From the NCBI RefSeq assembly GCF_031143425.1, contig NC_090437.1, forward strand, positions 842,345,978-842,409,977: DNA of 64,000 nt, written 5' to 3'. A program made the translations under genes and the position numbers. This DNA comes from Pleurodeles waltl. Its lineage: Eukaryota; Chordata; Amphibia; Caudata; Salamandridae. This document shows positions 24,033 through 36,172 of this stretch, piece by piece. The notes under the pieces are model-generated. The model ran no database searches and was not told the DNA's origin. It saw only the letters and a program-made list of their open reading frames with translations. Numbering within the stretch: position 1 is the stretch's first letter; each line of letters starts with the position of its first letter.

Positions 24033-27020
24033 TGTAGGAAAGTACCATCTTGCCTGGCATGTTACCCCCATTTTTCACTGTATATATGTTGTTTTAGTTG
24101 TATGTGTCACTGGGACCCTGCCAGCCAGGGCCCCAGTGCTCATAAGTGTGCCTGACTGTGTTACCTGTGTTATGACTAACTGTCTCACTCAGGCTCTGCT
24201 AACCAGAACCTCAGTGGTTATGCTCTCTCATTTCTTTCAAATTGTCACTAACAGGCTAGTGACCAATTTTACCAATTTACATTGGCTTACTGGAACACCC
24301 TTATAATTCCCTAGTATATAGTACTGAGGTACCCAGGGTATTGAGGTTCCAGGAGATCCCTATGGGCTGCAGCATTTCTTTTGCCACCCATAGGGAGCTC
24401 TGACAATTCTTACACAGGCCTGCCACTGCAGTCTGAGTGAAATAACGTCCACGTTATTTCACAGCCATTTTTCACTGCACTTAAGTAACTTATAAGTCAC
24501 CTATATGTCTAACCTTTACCTGGTAAAGGTTAGGTGCAAAGTTACTTAGTGTGAGGGCACCCTGGCACTAGCCAAGGTGCCCCCACATTGTTCAGGGCCA
24601 ATTCCCCGGACTTTGTGAGTGCGGGGACACCATTACACGCGTGCACTACATATAGGTCACTACCTATATGTAGCTTCACAATGGTAACTCCGAATATGGC
24701 CATGTAACATGTCTATGATCATGGAATTGTCCCCTCTATGCCATCCTGGCATAGTTGGCACAATCCCATGATCCCAGTGGTCTGTAGCACAGACCCTGGT
24801 ACTGCCAAACTGCCTTTCCCGGGGTTTCACTGCAGCTGCTGCTGTTGCCAACCCCTCAGACAGGTTTCTGCCCTCCTGGGGTCCAGCCAGGCTTGGCCCT
24901 GGATGGCAGAACAAAGGACTTCCTCTGAGAGAGGGTGTTACACCCTCTCCCTTTGGAAAATGGTGTGAAGGCAGGGGAGGAGTAGCCTCCCCCAGCCTCT
25001 GGAAATGCTTTCATGGGCACACATGGTGCCCATTTCTGCATAAGCCAGTCTACACCGGTTCAGGGACCCCTTAGCCCTGCTCTGGCGCGAAACTGGACAA
25101 AGGAAAGGGGAGTGACCACTCCCCTGACCTGTACCTCCCCTGGGAGGTGCCCAGAGCTCCTCCAGTGTGCTCCAGACCTCTGCCATCTTGGAAACAGAGG
25201 TGCTTCTGGCACACTGGACTGCTCTGAGTGGCCAGTGCCAGCAGGTGACGTCAGAGACTCCTTCTGATAGGCTCCTTCAGGTGTTGCTAGCCTATCCTCT
25301 CTCCTAGGTAGCCAAACCCTCTTTTCTGGCTATTTAGGGTATCTGTCTCTGGGGATTCCTTAGATAACGAATGCAAGAGCTCATCAGAGTTCCTCTGCAT
25401 CTCTCTCTTCACCTTCTGCCAAGGAATCGACTGCTGACCGCGCTGGAAGCCTGCAAAACTGCAACAAAGTAGCTAAGACGACTACTGCAACTCTGTAACA
25501 CTGATCCTGCCGCCTTCTCGACTGTTTTCCTGGTGGTGCATGCTGTGGGGGTAGTCTGCCTCCTCTCTGCACTAGAAGCTCCGAAGAAATCTCCTGTGGG
25601 CCGACGGAATCGTCCCCCTGCAACCGCAGGCACCAAAAAACTGCATCACCGGTACCCTGGGTCTCCTCTCAGCACGACAAGCGAGGTCCCTTGAATCCAG
25701 CAACTCTGTCCAAGTGACTCCCACAGTCCAGTGACTCTTCAGTCCAAGTTTGGTGGAGGTAAGTCCTTGCCTCCCAACGCCAGACTGCATTGCTGGGAAC
25801 CGCGACTTTTGCAGCTACTCCGGCCTCCGTGCACTTCCAGCGGAAATCCTTTGTGCACAGTCCAGCCTGGGTCCACGGCACTCTAACCTGCATTGCACGA
25901 CCTCCTAAGTTGTCCTCCGGCGACGTGGGACTCCTTTGTGCGACTTCGGGTGAGCACCGTTTCACGCATCCTCGTAGTGCCTGTTTCTGGCACTTCTGCG
26001 GGTGCTGCCTGCTGCTGAGAGGGCTCCTTGTCTTGCTCGACGCCCCCTCTGTCCCCAGACGCAATTGGCGACATCCTGGTCCCTCCTGGGCCATAGCAGC
26101 ATCCAAAAACCCCAACCGCACGATTTGCAGCTAGCAAGGCTTGTTGGTGGTCTTTCGGCGGGAAAACACTTCTGCACGACTCTCCACGGCGTGTGGGATC
26201 CATCCTCCAAAGGGGAAGTCTCTAGCCCTTGCCGTTCCTGCAGAATCCTCAGCTTCTACTGTCCAGTAGCAGCTTCTTTGCATCCACAGCTGGCATTTCC
26301 TGGGCATCTGCCCATCTCCAACTTGCTTGTGACTTTTGGACTTGGTCCCCTTGTTCCACAGGTACCCTCGACTGGAAATCCATTGCATTGTTGGTTTGTG
26401 TCTTTCCTGCAGAATTCCCCTATCACGACTTCTTTGTCCTTTGGGGAACTTTAGTGCACTTTGCACTCACTTTTCAGGGTCTTGGTGTGGGCTATTTTTC
26501 TAACCCTCACTATTTTCTAATAGTCCCAGCGACCCTCTACAAGGTCACATAGGTTTGGGGTCCATTCGTGGTTCGCATTCCACTTTTGGAGTATATGGTT
26601 TGTGTTGCCCCTATCCCTATGTGTCCCCATTGCATCCTATTGTAACTATACATTGTTTGCACTGTTTTCTAATACTATTACTGCATATTTTGGTATTGTG
26701 TACATATATCTTGTGTATATTTGCTATACTCATATTGAGGGTACACCCTGAGATACTTTGGCATATTTTCATAAAAATAAAGTACCTTTATTTTTAGTAT
26801 ATCTGTGTATTGTGTTTTCTTATGATATTGTGCATATGACACTTGTGGTACTGTAGGAGCTTCAATCGTCTCCTAGTTCAGCCTAAGCTGCTCTGCTAAG
26901 CTACCATTATCTATCAGCCTATGCTGCTAGACACCCTATACACTAATAAGGGATAACTGGGCCTGGTGCAAGGTGTAAGTACCCCTTGGTACTCACTACA
27001 AGCCAGTCCAGCCTCCTACA
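24033..27020 (+). mobile_element. Complete 2.99-kb solo LTR with target duplication GAGGG
   Basis: It starts TGTAGGAAAGTACC and ends CCAGCCTCCTACA, so the termini are TGTAGGA/TCCTACA inverted repeats. GAGGG lies directly before (24028-24032) and after it (27021-27025), a perfect 5-bp duplication. An AATAAA signal at 26776-26781 lies about 240 bases from the right end, which fits an LTR read on the + strand. The beginning resembles that of the LTR at 60737 (both give GGGACCCTGC..CCAG..CCCCAG), so they are related families. Open frames of 100-150 codons on both strands (for example 25669-26121 and 26002-26454) share no known domain and are a by-product of GC-rich sequence. It interrupts the - strand YR element. 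Confidence 0.9.
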
Positions 27021-27240
27021 GAGGGTCTTTGAGGTTGTGAGACTAAACATTTTGTAGGGTCTTCCCCTGAAAGGTAGGAGTTCAGGGCAATTGCCCACCA
27101 GTTGCAAGACTTTCCTCTCAAGCTGTGCCCTGGGGGCAATGACTGCCCTCTGAATAGATGCTTCAGAAAAGTCTTCAACCCAGGGAAGGAATGAGACAGA
27201 CTCTTCCTGCATATTGGAGGTGTCAGAATGCTGCATTTCT
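27021..27240 (-). mobile_element. Continuation of the - strand YR retroelement gag beyond the solo LTR
   Basis: On the - strand the frame at 27236-26943 contains LPWVEDFSEASIQRAVIAP and ELLPFRGRPYKMFSLTTSKT before it enters the LTR. On the other side of the LTR the same-strand text resumes with a Lys/Arg-rich GKVAKARQQRIGLKSFLG. Together with the GAGGG duplication this shows one gag frame split by the LTR. Where the element's 5' end lies beyond 27240 is unclear. Confidence 0.55.
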
Positions 27241-29249
27241 TAAGTGTTTGTAGTTACTGGGAGACAAGCTGACCATGGGAGACCAGAGAAGGTTGAATTG
27301 AGGGGTTCACAGACCCCAGTGACACAGACCACCCTGTAACTTTTCAAGGGTTATATGAATGAACAAATCCTGGATCAGTGTCCCTTAAAGGAGTAATATG
27401 AGAGTAAGCTTTGGGATAACAGGCACCCACACGCAACGGACTCCAGGCTCAAACAGCAAAGGCAGGGCTCAGGCAGTTCTGCAGTTGGATGCTCTATCTG
27501 CATTGAGCAGATGGGGAAGCATAGAAAGACTCTGCTGACAGAGATTACCGGGGCCACATAAGAAGCATGGAGAGATTTCTTGTATGCCCCACATACTAGA
27601 ACAATGCACACAATAAGGAGCAAAATAGTACAATCAGTATAACATCTACTGAATCTTCAACATACAATTAGCCCAATAAAAAGAAAAACAGGAGCAACTT
27701 ATCCATGGACAGTGGGAGCAGTGAAGAAAGTGGAGACTGATCTGGATTCTGATTGGCTGATGTTATTTGTTGTGATGTTGCTGGGAAAGGTAGTTTCTGT
27801 GTTATGATTTGCTAGTTATCAGGCTGCTGGAAAATAAAAGTGAAGAAAGTTAAAGCATCTTTCTCACCTCTGGTCCTGACAGGATCCCAGTTCATTCACC
27901 ACCACTCCTCGAGATAGGGAGTCCAAGGAATGGAGGCTTGTGGCAAGCAAGTTTTCACCCACGCAGTCTAGAATTGCACTCGGTTAATGCTTTCTGTCTT
28001 TTCGGTCCATGCCCTGGACATGGCAAACAAGATCTTGACCGTGGTCCCGAAGACTTTAGAGTTTTGCTGGCTCAAACAACTGAAATGCGACTAAATATGT
28101 GATCTGGGCTGGCCTCAATACCACCAATTGCCAATGATCAGCACCAGCATTGTGCTTCACTTACATGCACTGATGCACTTTACAGTTTTTTTTCAGTGAT
28201 ATACAAGCCATGGATATGTGTTGTGGTGGCTCCCGCCTTTTCGGTGAAAAGCAAATTCAGCACTGGAGTGTTTAAGGAGAACAGAGCCAGGGTGGGCTCC
28301 TTGTGTCTGCTGACCACTGCTAAGCAGTTTCCCAGCCAATTCAAAAAGTACAGACCAATGTCTTCAACAATTACTGCAATCATTCCAGTCCTTTTAAGTC
28401 TACGGACTTGAAAAGGACCCACAGGGGCATCAGTCCTCCCCTTCCCCTACACTGAGGCAAAGTCCAAGAAACTGCTTTAGTATGCCATTAGAGGCACATG
28501 CTCACCCATTGGCAGCCAAAATTCCACAGGGTGGTGATACTTCACATCTGACAAATCGTTCAGTATGACTATGCCCTGCCCTTTCTTTTTGCTCAGCTAA
28601 ACATTCCTACCACGTCAGAGAGAATTTTAGAAGAGCCCTTTTGATTCTTTTCTAAGAGGTGTGAAAGTTGTTTTCTAAGGGCACTAACAAGAGGGTACTG
28701 GACTCAGAAAGAGCAGAGGGTTGTTACACTCACTGGCTCCTTGTGACAGAAAAGGAGGGGGTTTCTGACCTATTTTGGACCTTCAGCCTCTGAATACATA
28801 CCTGTGAAAGAACAAATTCATAATGTTCATGTTGGACCAGATCCTGTCTGCACTGGGCACGGGTGACTAGATGATGTCATGCAGGTTGCATATTTTCATA
28901 TTGTCGACACTTCGACCCCCACAGTGAATTAAACAAAGTCATCATCAGAACAATAGTGGTAGCAAACCTTGGGGGACCAACATTACAAAGATTTTTTTTA
29001 ACCAGCCATTGCCTGCTTTTGGTTGATACCACCATTAGTCTGATGATGACCCAGTTTAAATTGCTGTTGTATCAATAATCAATCTGCAGTGCATATTTTT
29101 GCTTGTATGTAGATCCAGTGCATTAGTATTTACTCATGTCACTATGCACTTTAACTGTGCCATTTTGGAGGAGCACCTAAAATATGAAACATTTGTTTTC
29201 CTCATACCAGTAAAAAGACTATACAATGAATACCAATAAATGTAATACC
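27241..29249. other. Unclassified repeat-like sequence
   Basis: I cannot name this stretch. Around 27820-27890 there is GAAAATAAAAGTGAAG followed by TTCTCACCTCTGGTCCTGAC, which looks like an LTR polyadenylation region. At 28180-28422 on the - strand an 80-codon frame includes GNCLAVVSRHKEPTLALF without a clear domain. The rest, up to 29249, holds no supported feature. Confidence 0.35.
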
Positions 29250-29542
29250 CGATAGAGACTTCTAGTTGCAGATTCCTTACCTCAGCTTAACCTGAAGGGG
29301 GGGCGGCGCAAGAGAGTCAGTCTGTCCAAAAATTAGGCTGATGGCCTCATAAAACTCCTTGAATTTGGCAGGGGTGGCTCTGGGTCCCCGAAACTCAGGA
29401 ATGTGCGGGGTTGATGCAGAAGCAGACTTCGAAGACAGAGGCTGAGAGCATTGATGCTCTTCCTGCGTCAAAGCGATGGGGTGAAGCAGAACAACGCTTG
29501 TTCTTCTATGACTTCTTCTTGTGACCCGAATGTCCAGAGAAC
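29250..29542 (-). mobile_element. YR retroelement terminal repeat plus gag fragment, - strand
   Basis: ACTTCTAGTTGCAGATTCC at about 29259 is a terminal-repeat motif of the same type as at 17782. The adjoining - strand frame (within 29636-29277) reads IPEFRGPRATPAKFKEFYEA and LIFGQTDSLAPPPLQVK, which fits the gag-like protein of a YR retroelement. It is a short relic cut off by a MITE at 29546. Confidence 0.5.
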
Positions 29543-29545
29543 TTA

Positions 29546-29659
29546 GGCCCATATTTATACTTTTTTGGCGCCGCATTTGCGCCACTTTTTGACACAAAAA
29601 TGGCGCAAATTTACAAAATGCAATTGTATTTTGCAAGTTTGCGCCGCTTTTGCGATATT
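29546..29659. mobile_element. Truncated MITE with a central hairpin
   Basis: TTA (29543-29545) precedes GGCCCATATTTATAC. Inside, GGCGCAAATTTACAAAATGC and GTATTTTGCAAGTTTGCGCC form an imperfect inverted repeat around a short centre (29602-29645). The right-hand terminal repeat is missing and the sequence changes at about 29660, so the copy is truncated. Its GCGCC-rich wording links it to a common salamander MITE type. Confidence 0.55.
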
Positions 29660-30290
29660 CTCTACATGAGCATCTGTTCTCCGTTCAAGCTACCACCTCA
29701 AGAGGATCTCCTGTTGCAGCAACATAGCAGGGCCCTCCACCCGAATCTGCATAATCTATACCTACATGCATTGAGATTGAGTGGCGAAAACTGACTGTGT
29801 TTGAGGTCCCTCTTAAGGTTGTGGATGTCATATTTTCTGACAGGCACCCTACTATGGAATCCATTTACGATTTGTGCTGGGGCAAATATGTGGCCTGCTT
29901 TGACCCTTTACAAACTAAGCTATAGGATGTCATTTTGTTTGTTTTGTCTTTAGTCCAGCAATGCCTTGCTTTGGGCCCTGTTAAACGTTATCTGATGGCA
30001 CATTTGGCCTTTCTACATATACTGGACCAATCCTCCTTGTTTAAATTGCCTCTTGTGATACAATACAATACAACAATTGAATGCACATGTTCTCTCCCAA
30101 GCTGTTTGTGATGCAACAGTGGGACTGACCTTTGTTCATCACATTTCTAATGTGCATGCCTTTCGAGCTGATGCATAGCTGCTTCCTGCATGATTGGCCT
30201 TTAAAGACTGTCTTCACCATGAATATGTCAGCTCATCATGTGAGTCAACTCCAGGCACTTTCAGTACAACCGCCATACCGCAAGCCGAGA
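29660..30290 (+). mobile_element. Fragment of a YR retroelement recombinase (core-binding region), + strand
   Basis: One + strand frame at about 29820-30060 reads HPTMESIYDLCWGKYVACFD, a stop, then DVILFVLSLVQQCLALGPVK and LMAHLAFLHILDQSSLFKLP. The helix pattern (W..Y..W..., then a long helix and a second helix) matches the SAM-like N-terminal domain of tyrosine recombinases in YR retroelements. A later piece, VSQLQALSVQPP near 30240, would belong to the catalytic domain start. There is no active-site tyrosine and the copy is broken. Confidence 0.5.
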
Positions 30291-31757
30291 CCAACAACTT
30301 CCCTCCATCTCAGGATCTCTGCCACCTTCTTCCATCAGAAGATCAATCTATGACAACTTCGGACCCCAAGACTTGCTGAACTCACCAACAAAACCCCTGC
30401 CAGGACCCTCCAAACCACCCAAGACTCTTGCACACCTGGACACACCTCATGACAGACGAGACTCACTCAGTCATAAGCAGCATACACTCCAAAGCCCCTA
30501 CCGACCCCTGCCCCCACAACGCCTTCAACAAGGCTAGCGCCTCGATCACACCCAACTCTGCAAGACCATCAACTGCTCCCTAGAGTCAGCAACCTACCCA
30601 GAAGACTGGAAGCATACCGAGATCCAACCACTTCTGAAGAAACCCACAGCCAACCCAATGGATCTCAAGAACTACCACCCCATCTCGCTACTGCCTTTCC
30701 CAGCTAAAGTCACTGAGAAAGCAATCAACACTCAGCTACACCAACACATTGAGGACAACAACATCCTGGAAATCTCCCAATTAGGATTCAAGACTAACCA
30801 CAGCACCGAAACCGCCCTGGTCGCTGCCACAGACGACATCTGCTCCCTCCTCGACCACAGACATACAGCAGCCCTCATCCTACTTGATCTTTCAGCCGCC
30901 TTTGATACAGCATCCCACCGTAACCTATGCGCCAGACTCCACCGAACAGGCATATGCGGCAAAGCCCTTCGATGAATACATTCCTTCCTGAGAGGTAGAA
31001 CACAGAAAGTCAGATCATCGTAGAGCCCCACGCTGTTCATCATCTACATGACACTGCTCTCCCCTATCGTCAGGAACTACGGTATGAACATCGTCTCCTA
31101 CGCAAGTGACACCCAACTGATCATCTCCCTGACTGACAACTCCTCAACATCCAAGAAGACTTTCAAGCCCGGGATGGAAGCAGTCACCGTCTGGATTAGG
31201 GAGAGCTGCCTTATGCTGAACTCCGAAACAAACAAGATCCTCATTATGGGACCTTCATCCTCAGCCTGGGATGACTAGTGGTGGCCCTCAGCACTCGGCA
31301 GGCCCCCCACCACGACAGACCAAGCATGTAACCTCGTCATCATCCTCGACTCAACGCTCACCATGACCAGACAGGTCAGCTCTGTTGCCTCCACCTGCTT
31401 CCACACCCTCCGACTCATACGAAAGATCTTCAGATGGATACCAACCAACGGCTGAAAAACTGTGACACACGCACTAATCATGAGCATGCTTGACTAAGGC
31501 AAAGCCCTCTATGCCGGAACCACCAAGAAGAACCTGAGCAAGCTGCAACAAATTCAGAACCTAGCCTCCAAACTCACCCTAAACATTCCCCGTCAAGGCA
31601 ACATCATAGCCCACCTGAAACACCTCCACTGGCTTACAGTCGAGAAGAGGATTAATCTCAAACTCCTCGTGCACACCTACAGAGCCCCCCACGACAGCAG
31701 ACTCAGCTACCTCAACCACAGTATTACCTGGTACTCCTCTTCCAGACCTCTCCGTTC
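30291..31757 (+). mobile_element. 5'-truncated CR1/L2-type LINE, + strand
   Basis: The + strand carries a degraded LINE pol. Near 30466-30540 there is SSIHSKAPTDPCPHNAFNKA. At 30658-30975 comes the RT entry MDLKNYHPISLLPFPAKVTE, then SQLGFKTNHSTETALVAATD and ALILLDLSAAFDTASHR (RT motif A). At 31048-31278 there is SYASDTQLIISLTDNSS (the YADD-like motif, here YASD) and WIRESCLMLNSETNKIL. The conserved C-terminal part (KLQQIQNLASKLTL and HLHWLTVEKRINLK) lies at about 31540-31660. The same family on the - strand lies at 55841-58830. Several in-frame stops show it is inactive. The DIRS gag begins right after it. Confidence 0.8.
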
Positions 31758-31759
31758 GT

Positions 31760-32896
31760 CTCAGTAGTCACTCGCCAACTTCATCCACACAGTTTTCCAC
31801 ACAATCTCCGGTCTCGTCACATGGGGATTTTATGAATGACAGTAATTATATTCTGGAGCCATGGGATATGTACAATTCTGATCCAATCCCATCTATTGAC
31901 CCTGATCTGTATCCCACAAGGCTGTCTCCACCTGAAGACACCACGGTCTATAATCAGGTTATTTCCAGAGCGGCCACATATCATAATGTACAAATGCACT
32001 CTGAGCCCATAGAGGAAGATTTCTTATTCAATACTCTTTCCTATACACATAAGCAATACCAATGTTTGCCAATGTTACCAGGTATGTTGAAACATGATGA
32101 TGACATTTTTAAAGAGCCAGCAAAGGCTACAGTGTTAACACCTAGGGTGGATAAAAAATATAAAGCTGCACCATCTGACCCGTTTTTATATCACGACAAC
32201 TGCCACCTGATTCCATTGTGATCAGGTCATCTAGGAAAAGGGCAAACAGCCAGTCCACAGGGGCTACTCCTCCCCCTGATAAAGAAAGCCGCAGATTCGA
32301 TGCAGCAGGCAAAAGAGTGGCAATACAGGCTGCAAATCGGTGGAAAATTGGCAACTCACAAGCGCTTTTAGCCAAGTGTGATAGGGCACATTGAGACGAG
32401 ATGCAGGAGTTCCTTCAATACCTCCCTACGGAACACCAAAAAAGAGGTCAGCAGGTAGTGACAAGCTATTGCCAACAATCACATTAGATCTGCACTAGAC
32501 GCAGAGGACCCAAGTGTCATGATCAGAAGGTATACTTGGTTGCGGTCCTCAGGATTTAAACCTGAAATACAACAAGCGGTCCTTAATATGCCATTTAATA
32601 AACAGCAACTATTTGGACCTGAGGTGGATTCCACCATTGAAACGTTAAAAAAGGACTCCAATACAGCAAAGGCCATGGGAGCCCTTTACACAACACCTTT
32701 TCTGGGCACTTTTCGTAAACCTCAATTCAGAGGAGGTTTTAAACCCCAAACATCAGAGGCCTCTACGTCCCAACAAAAACAGGGACACCAATATCATCCC
32801 AGGGTATCTTTCAGGAGCTCCTATAGAGGACACACTTTCAGAACTAGAGGCAAACCCGCTGCCAAAAGAGGTGCCTCCACCCCGTCAAAGCAGTGA
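31760..32896 (+). pseudogene. DIRS gag-like ORF, broken
   Basis: Two frames represent the first protein of the DIRS element. The first (31832-32221, with open sequence upstream from about 31762) contains NYILEPWDMYNSDPIPS and YTHKQYQCLPMLPGMLKHDD and ends at a stop. After a gap with other-frame sequence (VAIQAANRWKIGNSQALLA is readable near 32320-32375), the second frame (32519-32896) has MIRRYTWLRSSGFKPEIQQA and LFGPEVDSTIETLKKD, then an Arg/Gln-rich tail with RGGFKPQ. Related regions of salamander DIRS gag proteins have this order. Function is assumed to be the structural protein. It is inactive because of stops between the blocks. Confidence 0.7.
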
Positions 32897-33103
32897 CTTC
32901 CCCTGCATCCCCACACATCACATCTCCTGTGGGAGGAAGACTGCAATATTTCCACAGTCATTGGCAACAGATTACATCAGATCACTGGGTACTCTAAATT
33001 ATCAACATTGGTTATTGCCTAGAACTCATATTTACTCCACCAAACATCCCCCCTCGCTCACATAGGCTTTCTCCCGAACACATTGCTCTGTTAAAACAAA
33101 GAG

Positions 33104-34373
33104 GTGGAATCTCTTCTACTAAAAGGTGCAATAGAGGTAGTTCCCATCAACCAACAAGGGACAGGAGTATATTCTACATACTTCCTCATACCAAAAAAGG
33201 ATGGCACTCTCAGACCAATCCTCGATCTCAGACTTCTCAATCAGTACATTCTCTCAGAGCATTTCCACATGATCACTCTACAGGATGTCATTCCCTTGTT
33301 ACAAAAACAAGACTACATGACAGCATTAGATCTAAGAGAAGGTTACTTCCACATCCCTATCCATCCAGCACACCGCAAGTACTTAAGGTTTGTGATAGCA
33401 GGCAAGCACTATCAATTCAAAGTACTACCCTTTGGAGTAACAACAGCACCAAGGGTATTCACAAAAAGCCTAGCAGTAGTTGCAGCGTACCTCAGAAGAC
33501 AGTACATACATGTGTTTCCCTATCTGGACGACTGGTTCATAAATTCACCATTCAAACCTGTCAAAAACACACACAAAACGTAATAGATACCCTACACAGA
33601 CTAGGGTTCACAATAAATTACCAGAAATCTCACTTTCAGCCAGCACAAATTCAACCATATCTAGGAGCAATTCTGAACACTCAGTCAGCATTAGCCTACC
33701 CGAATCCACAATGAATTCAAGCGTTCCACACTCTCATATCCCAATTACAATTCAATCAAGCTTACACAGTAAGGTTTATCATGCACAGCAATAGTGCCCC
33801 ATACACGTCTATGCATGAGACCCCTCCAACAGTGTCTCTCGCAACAATGGTCTCAGGCACAGGGTCAACTTCACAATCTAGTGTTGTTTTACCGCCAGAC
33901 TTACAACTCTCTGCAATGGTGGAATCACAACACCTTATCAAAGGGGCGCCATTTCAGTACCCAGTGCCATAGACCGTAATGACCACAGATGCATCAAGGA
34001 TAGGTTGGGGAGCCATCTCAACAATCTTACAATTCAGGGAGAATGGCACTCAATCCAGCAGAACTACCACATAAATCACTTGGAATTGCTGGCAGTGTTC
34101 TTAGCAATCAAAGCATTCCAACCACAAATCACACACAAAATAGTGTTAATAAGGACATACAATATGACAACAATGTATTATCTGCAGAAACAGGGGGGAA
34201 CATATTCATCTCACTTGTCCCTTCTAGCACAAACAATTTGGAAATGGGCGATTCACAATCGCATTCAACTATTAGCAGAATATATCCCAGGAATACACAA
34301 CCAACTAGCGGACCTCTTAAACAGAGCACAGCAACAAATACATGAGTGGGAGATTGACCCACAAGTAATTTGA
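33104..34373 (+). pseudogene. DIRS reverse transcriptase and RNase H, broken
   Basis: The frame at 33104-33583 reads as a reverse transcriptase. It has YFLIPKKDGTLRPILDLRLL (finger region), TALDLREGYFHIPIHPAHRK (motif A with its Asp), KVLPFGVTTAPRVFTK (motif B) and HVFPYLDDWFI (motif C, YLDD). After a stop, the thumb (HRLGFTINYQKSHFQPAQIQ near 33597) and, from about 33977, an RNase H with MTTDASRIGWGA are readable. Next come INHLELLAVFLAIKAFQ, YNMTTMYYLQKQGGTYS and AEYIPGIHNQLADLLNRA (34005-34373 in one frame). The catalytic Asp, Glu, Asp positions appear present, but the frame is split by several stops, so no complete enzyme can be made. Confidence 0.8.
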
Positions 34374-34739
34374 AAGTACTTTCACATGGGTGAGACACCA
34401 AACGTAGACCTCTTCGCAACAAGGGAAAATGCAAAATGCCCAGATTTTGCGTCCAGGTACCCACAGGATCGATCCAAGAGCAATGCTCTATGGATCAATT
34501 GGTCAGGGATCCATCAAACTTCCCTCACTATGATACTCATAGCTCCCACATTGCCACATCAACACTTGTACACAACACTGTTGGATCTGCCTGTAGTACC
34601 ACATTGCAAGCTTCCAAACAGGCCAGACCTCCTGACTCAAAACAAAGGTCAAATCAGGCATCCCAATCCCAGTGTGCTCAACCTGGCAATTTGGCTCCTG
34701 AAGTCATAGAATTTGGATATCTACAGCTTCCGTCAGAAT

Positions 34740-35680
34740 GTATGGACATTCTAAAATAGGCATGCAAACCTACAACCAGACAGGGCTATACAGCTAAATG
34801 GAAACATTTTGTATACTACGTCAACTTAAAAACATTGATCCACTTAAAGCATCAGTACAGGATATTGTTTGTTATTTGCTTCACTTACAAAAAGCAAATC
34901 TAGCATATTCATCTATTAAAACAGCTATATCAGCTTACCTCCAAAATAGACAGCATACTTCTCTGTTTAGAATACCTGTCATAAAAGCTTTTATGGAAGG
35001 CCTTAAAAGAGTTATTCCACCTACAGCTCCACCAGCTCCTGCTTGGAATCTTAACATTGTGCTCACAAGGCTTATCGCTTTCTTGGTAGCAATCACTTCC
35101 TTAAGGAGAGTAAGTGAAATTCAAGCATTCACTTTAGAAGAACCCTTCTTCCAAATTCACATAGACAAAATAGTACTTAGAACAAGTCAAAAATTTCTAC
35201 CAAAAGGGGTTTCACCATTCCATATCAATCAGTCAGTGGAATTGCCAGTCTTCTTTCCACTGCTAGATTCAGTTGCTGAAAGAGCTCTCCACGCTCTTGA
35301 TCTCAAAAGAGATTTCATGTATTATATAGACAGAACAAAAGATTTTAGAAAATCTAAACAACTTTTTAACCTGATAAAGGGAATCCTATTTCCAAACAAG
35401 GATTGGCCAGATGGATAGTAAAATGTATCCAAACTTGCTATCTTAAAGCTAAAAGGCAACTATTAGTAACTCCTCAGGCACATTCTACTAGAAAGAAAGG
35501 AGCTTCAGTGGCATTTTTGGGAAATATACCAATGACAGACATATGTAAAGAAGCCACATGGTCCACACCACACACATTTACTAAACCCTAATGTGTGGAT
35601 GAATTGTCCCGCCAACAAGCAAATGTTGATCAAGCAGTACTTAAAATACTATTTCAAACTACTCCAACTCTTACAGGCTA
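34740..35680 (+). pseudogene. DIRS tyrosine recombinase, catalytic tyrosine lost
   Basis: The core-binding part begins near 34770 and continues in the 34798-35418 frame with YSSIKTAISAYLQNRQHTSL. The catalytic domain starts at NLNIVLTRLIAFLVAITS followed by LRRVSEIQAF, which holds the first catalytic arginine. LRTSQKFLPKGVSPFHINQS follows. After a frameshift, 35403-35591 has AHSTRKKGASVAFLGNIPM (the H-x-x-R motif) and WSTPHTFTKP, then TAA. In this family the position just past HTFTK normally holds the nucleophilic tyrosine; here it is a stop codon at 35589-35591. The protein is therefore inactive twice over. Confidence 0.7.
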
Positions 35681-35724
35681 GCCACCACTTACTTAAGAGG
35701 GCACTGCTTTTTAGTCAATGCACA

Positions 35725-36172
35725 GCATGTGTAGCTGCAGCTACACATGCCATCAAAAGGAAAATGTCACTTACCTATTGTACATCTGTTCGTGGCATAT
35801 AGTGCTGCAGATTTGCATGCCCCATCCCTCCTCCCCAGAAGCCTGTAGCCGTTGTAGTACTTTTTTATGTAAATATGTACATACATTGCATGGACATCTT
35901 CTTTACTTACTATATATGTGTACATACACAATCCTTCACTCCTTACTTTACTCTCCTGCTGGAAAACAATCTAACAAAGGACTGGATGCCCATGCGCACT
36001 GGCACCCAGAGGAGGAGGCGGCACTCGATCTCTTGACTCGAAAAAGCTTCTTCATAGAAAAACAACTTGTAACACTCCAAGCCCAACACTAGATGGAGGA
36101 ATATGCACAGCATGTGAATCTGCAGCACTACATGCCACGAACAGATGTATACAGGGTAAGTGACATTTTCCA
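35725..36172. repeat. DIRS right-end palindrome and inverted repeat pair
   Basis: A perfect 26-bp palindrome occupies 35725-35750 (GCATGTGTAGCTG and its complement). About ten bases on, 35759-35826 (GGAAAATGTCACTTACC...) is repeated inverted at 36107-36172 (...GGTAAGTGACATTTTCC), with about 280 bases between the arms. DIRS elements end in inverted repeats plus complementary internal sequence used to form a circular intermediate, and this arrangement fits that. A GTAAGTGA splice-donor-like or recombination core motif occurs in the repeat. Confidence 0.7.

Noticed and set aside
25669..26454. Overlapping 100-150-codon frames on both strands
   Set aside because: Inside the solo LTR at 24033-27020; no domain, and both strands are open because of base composition.
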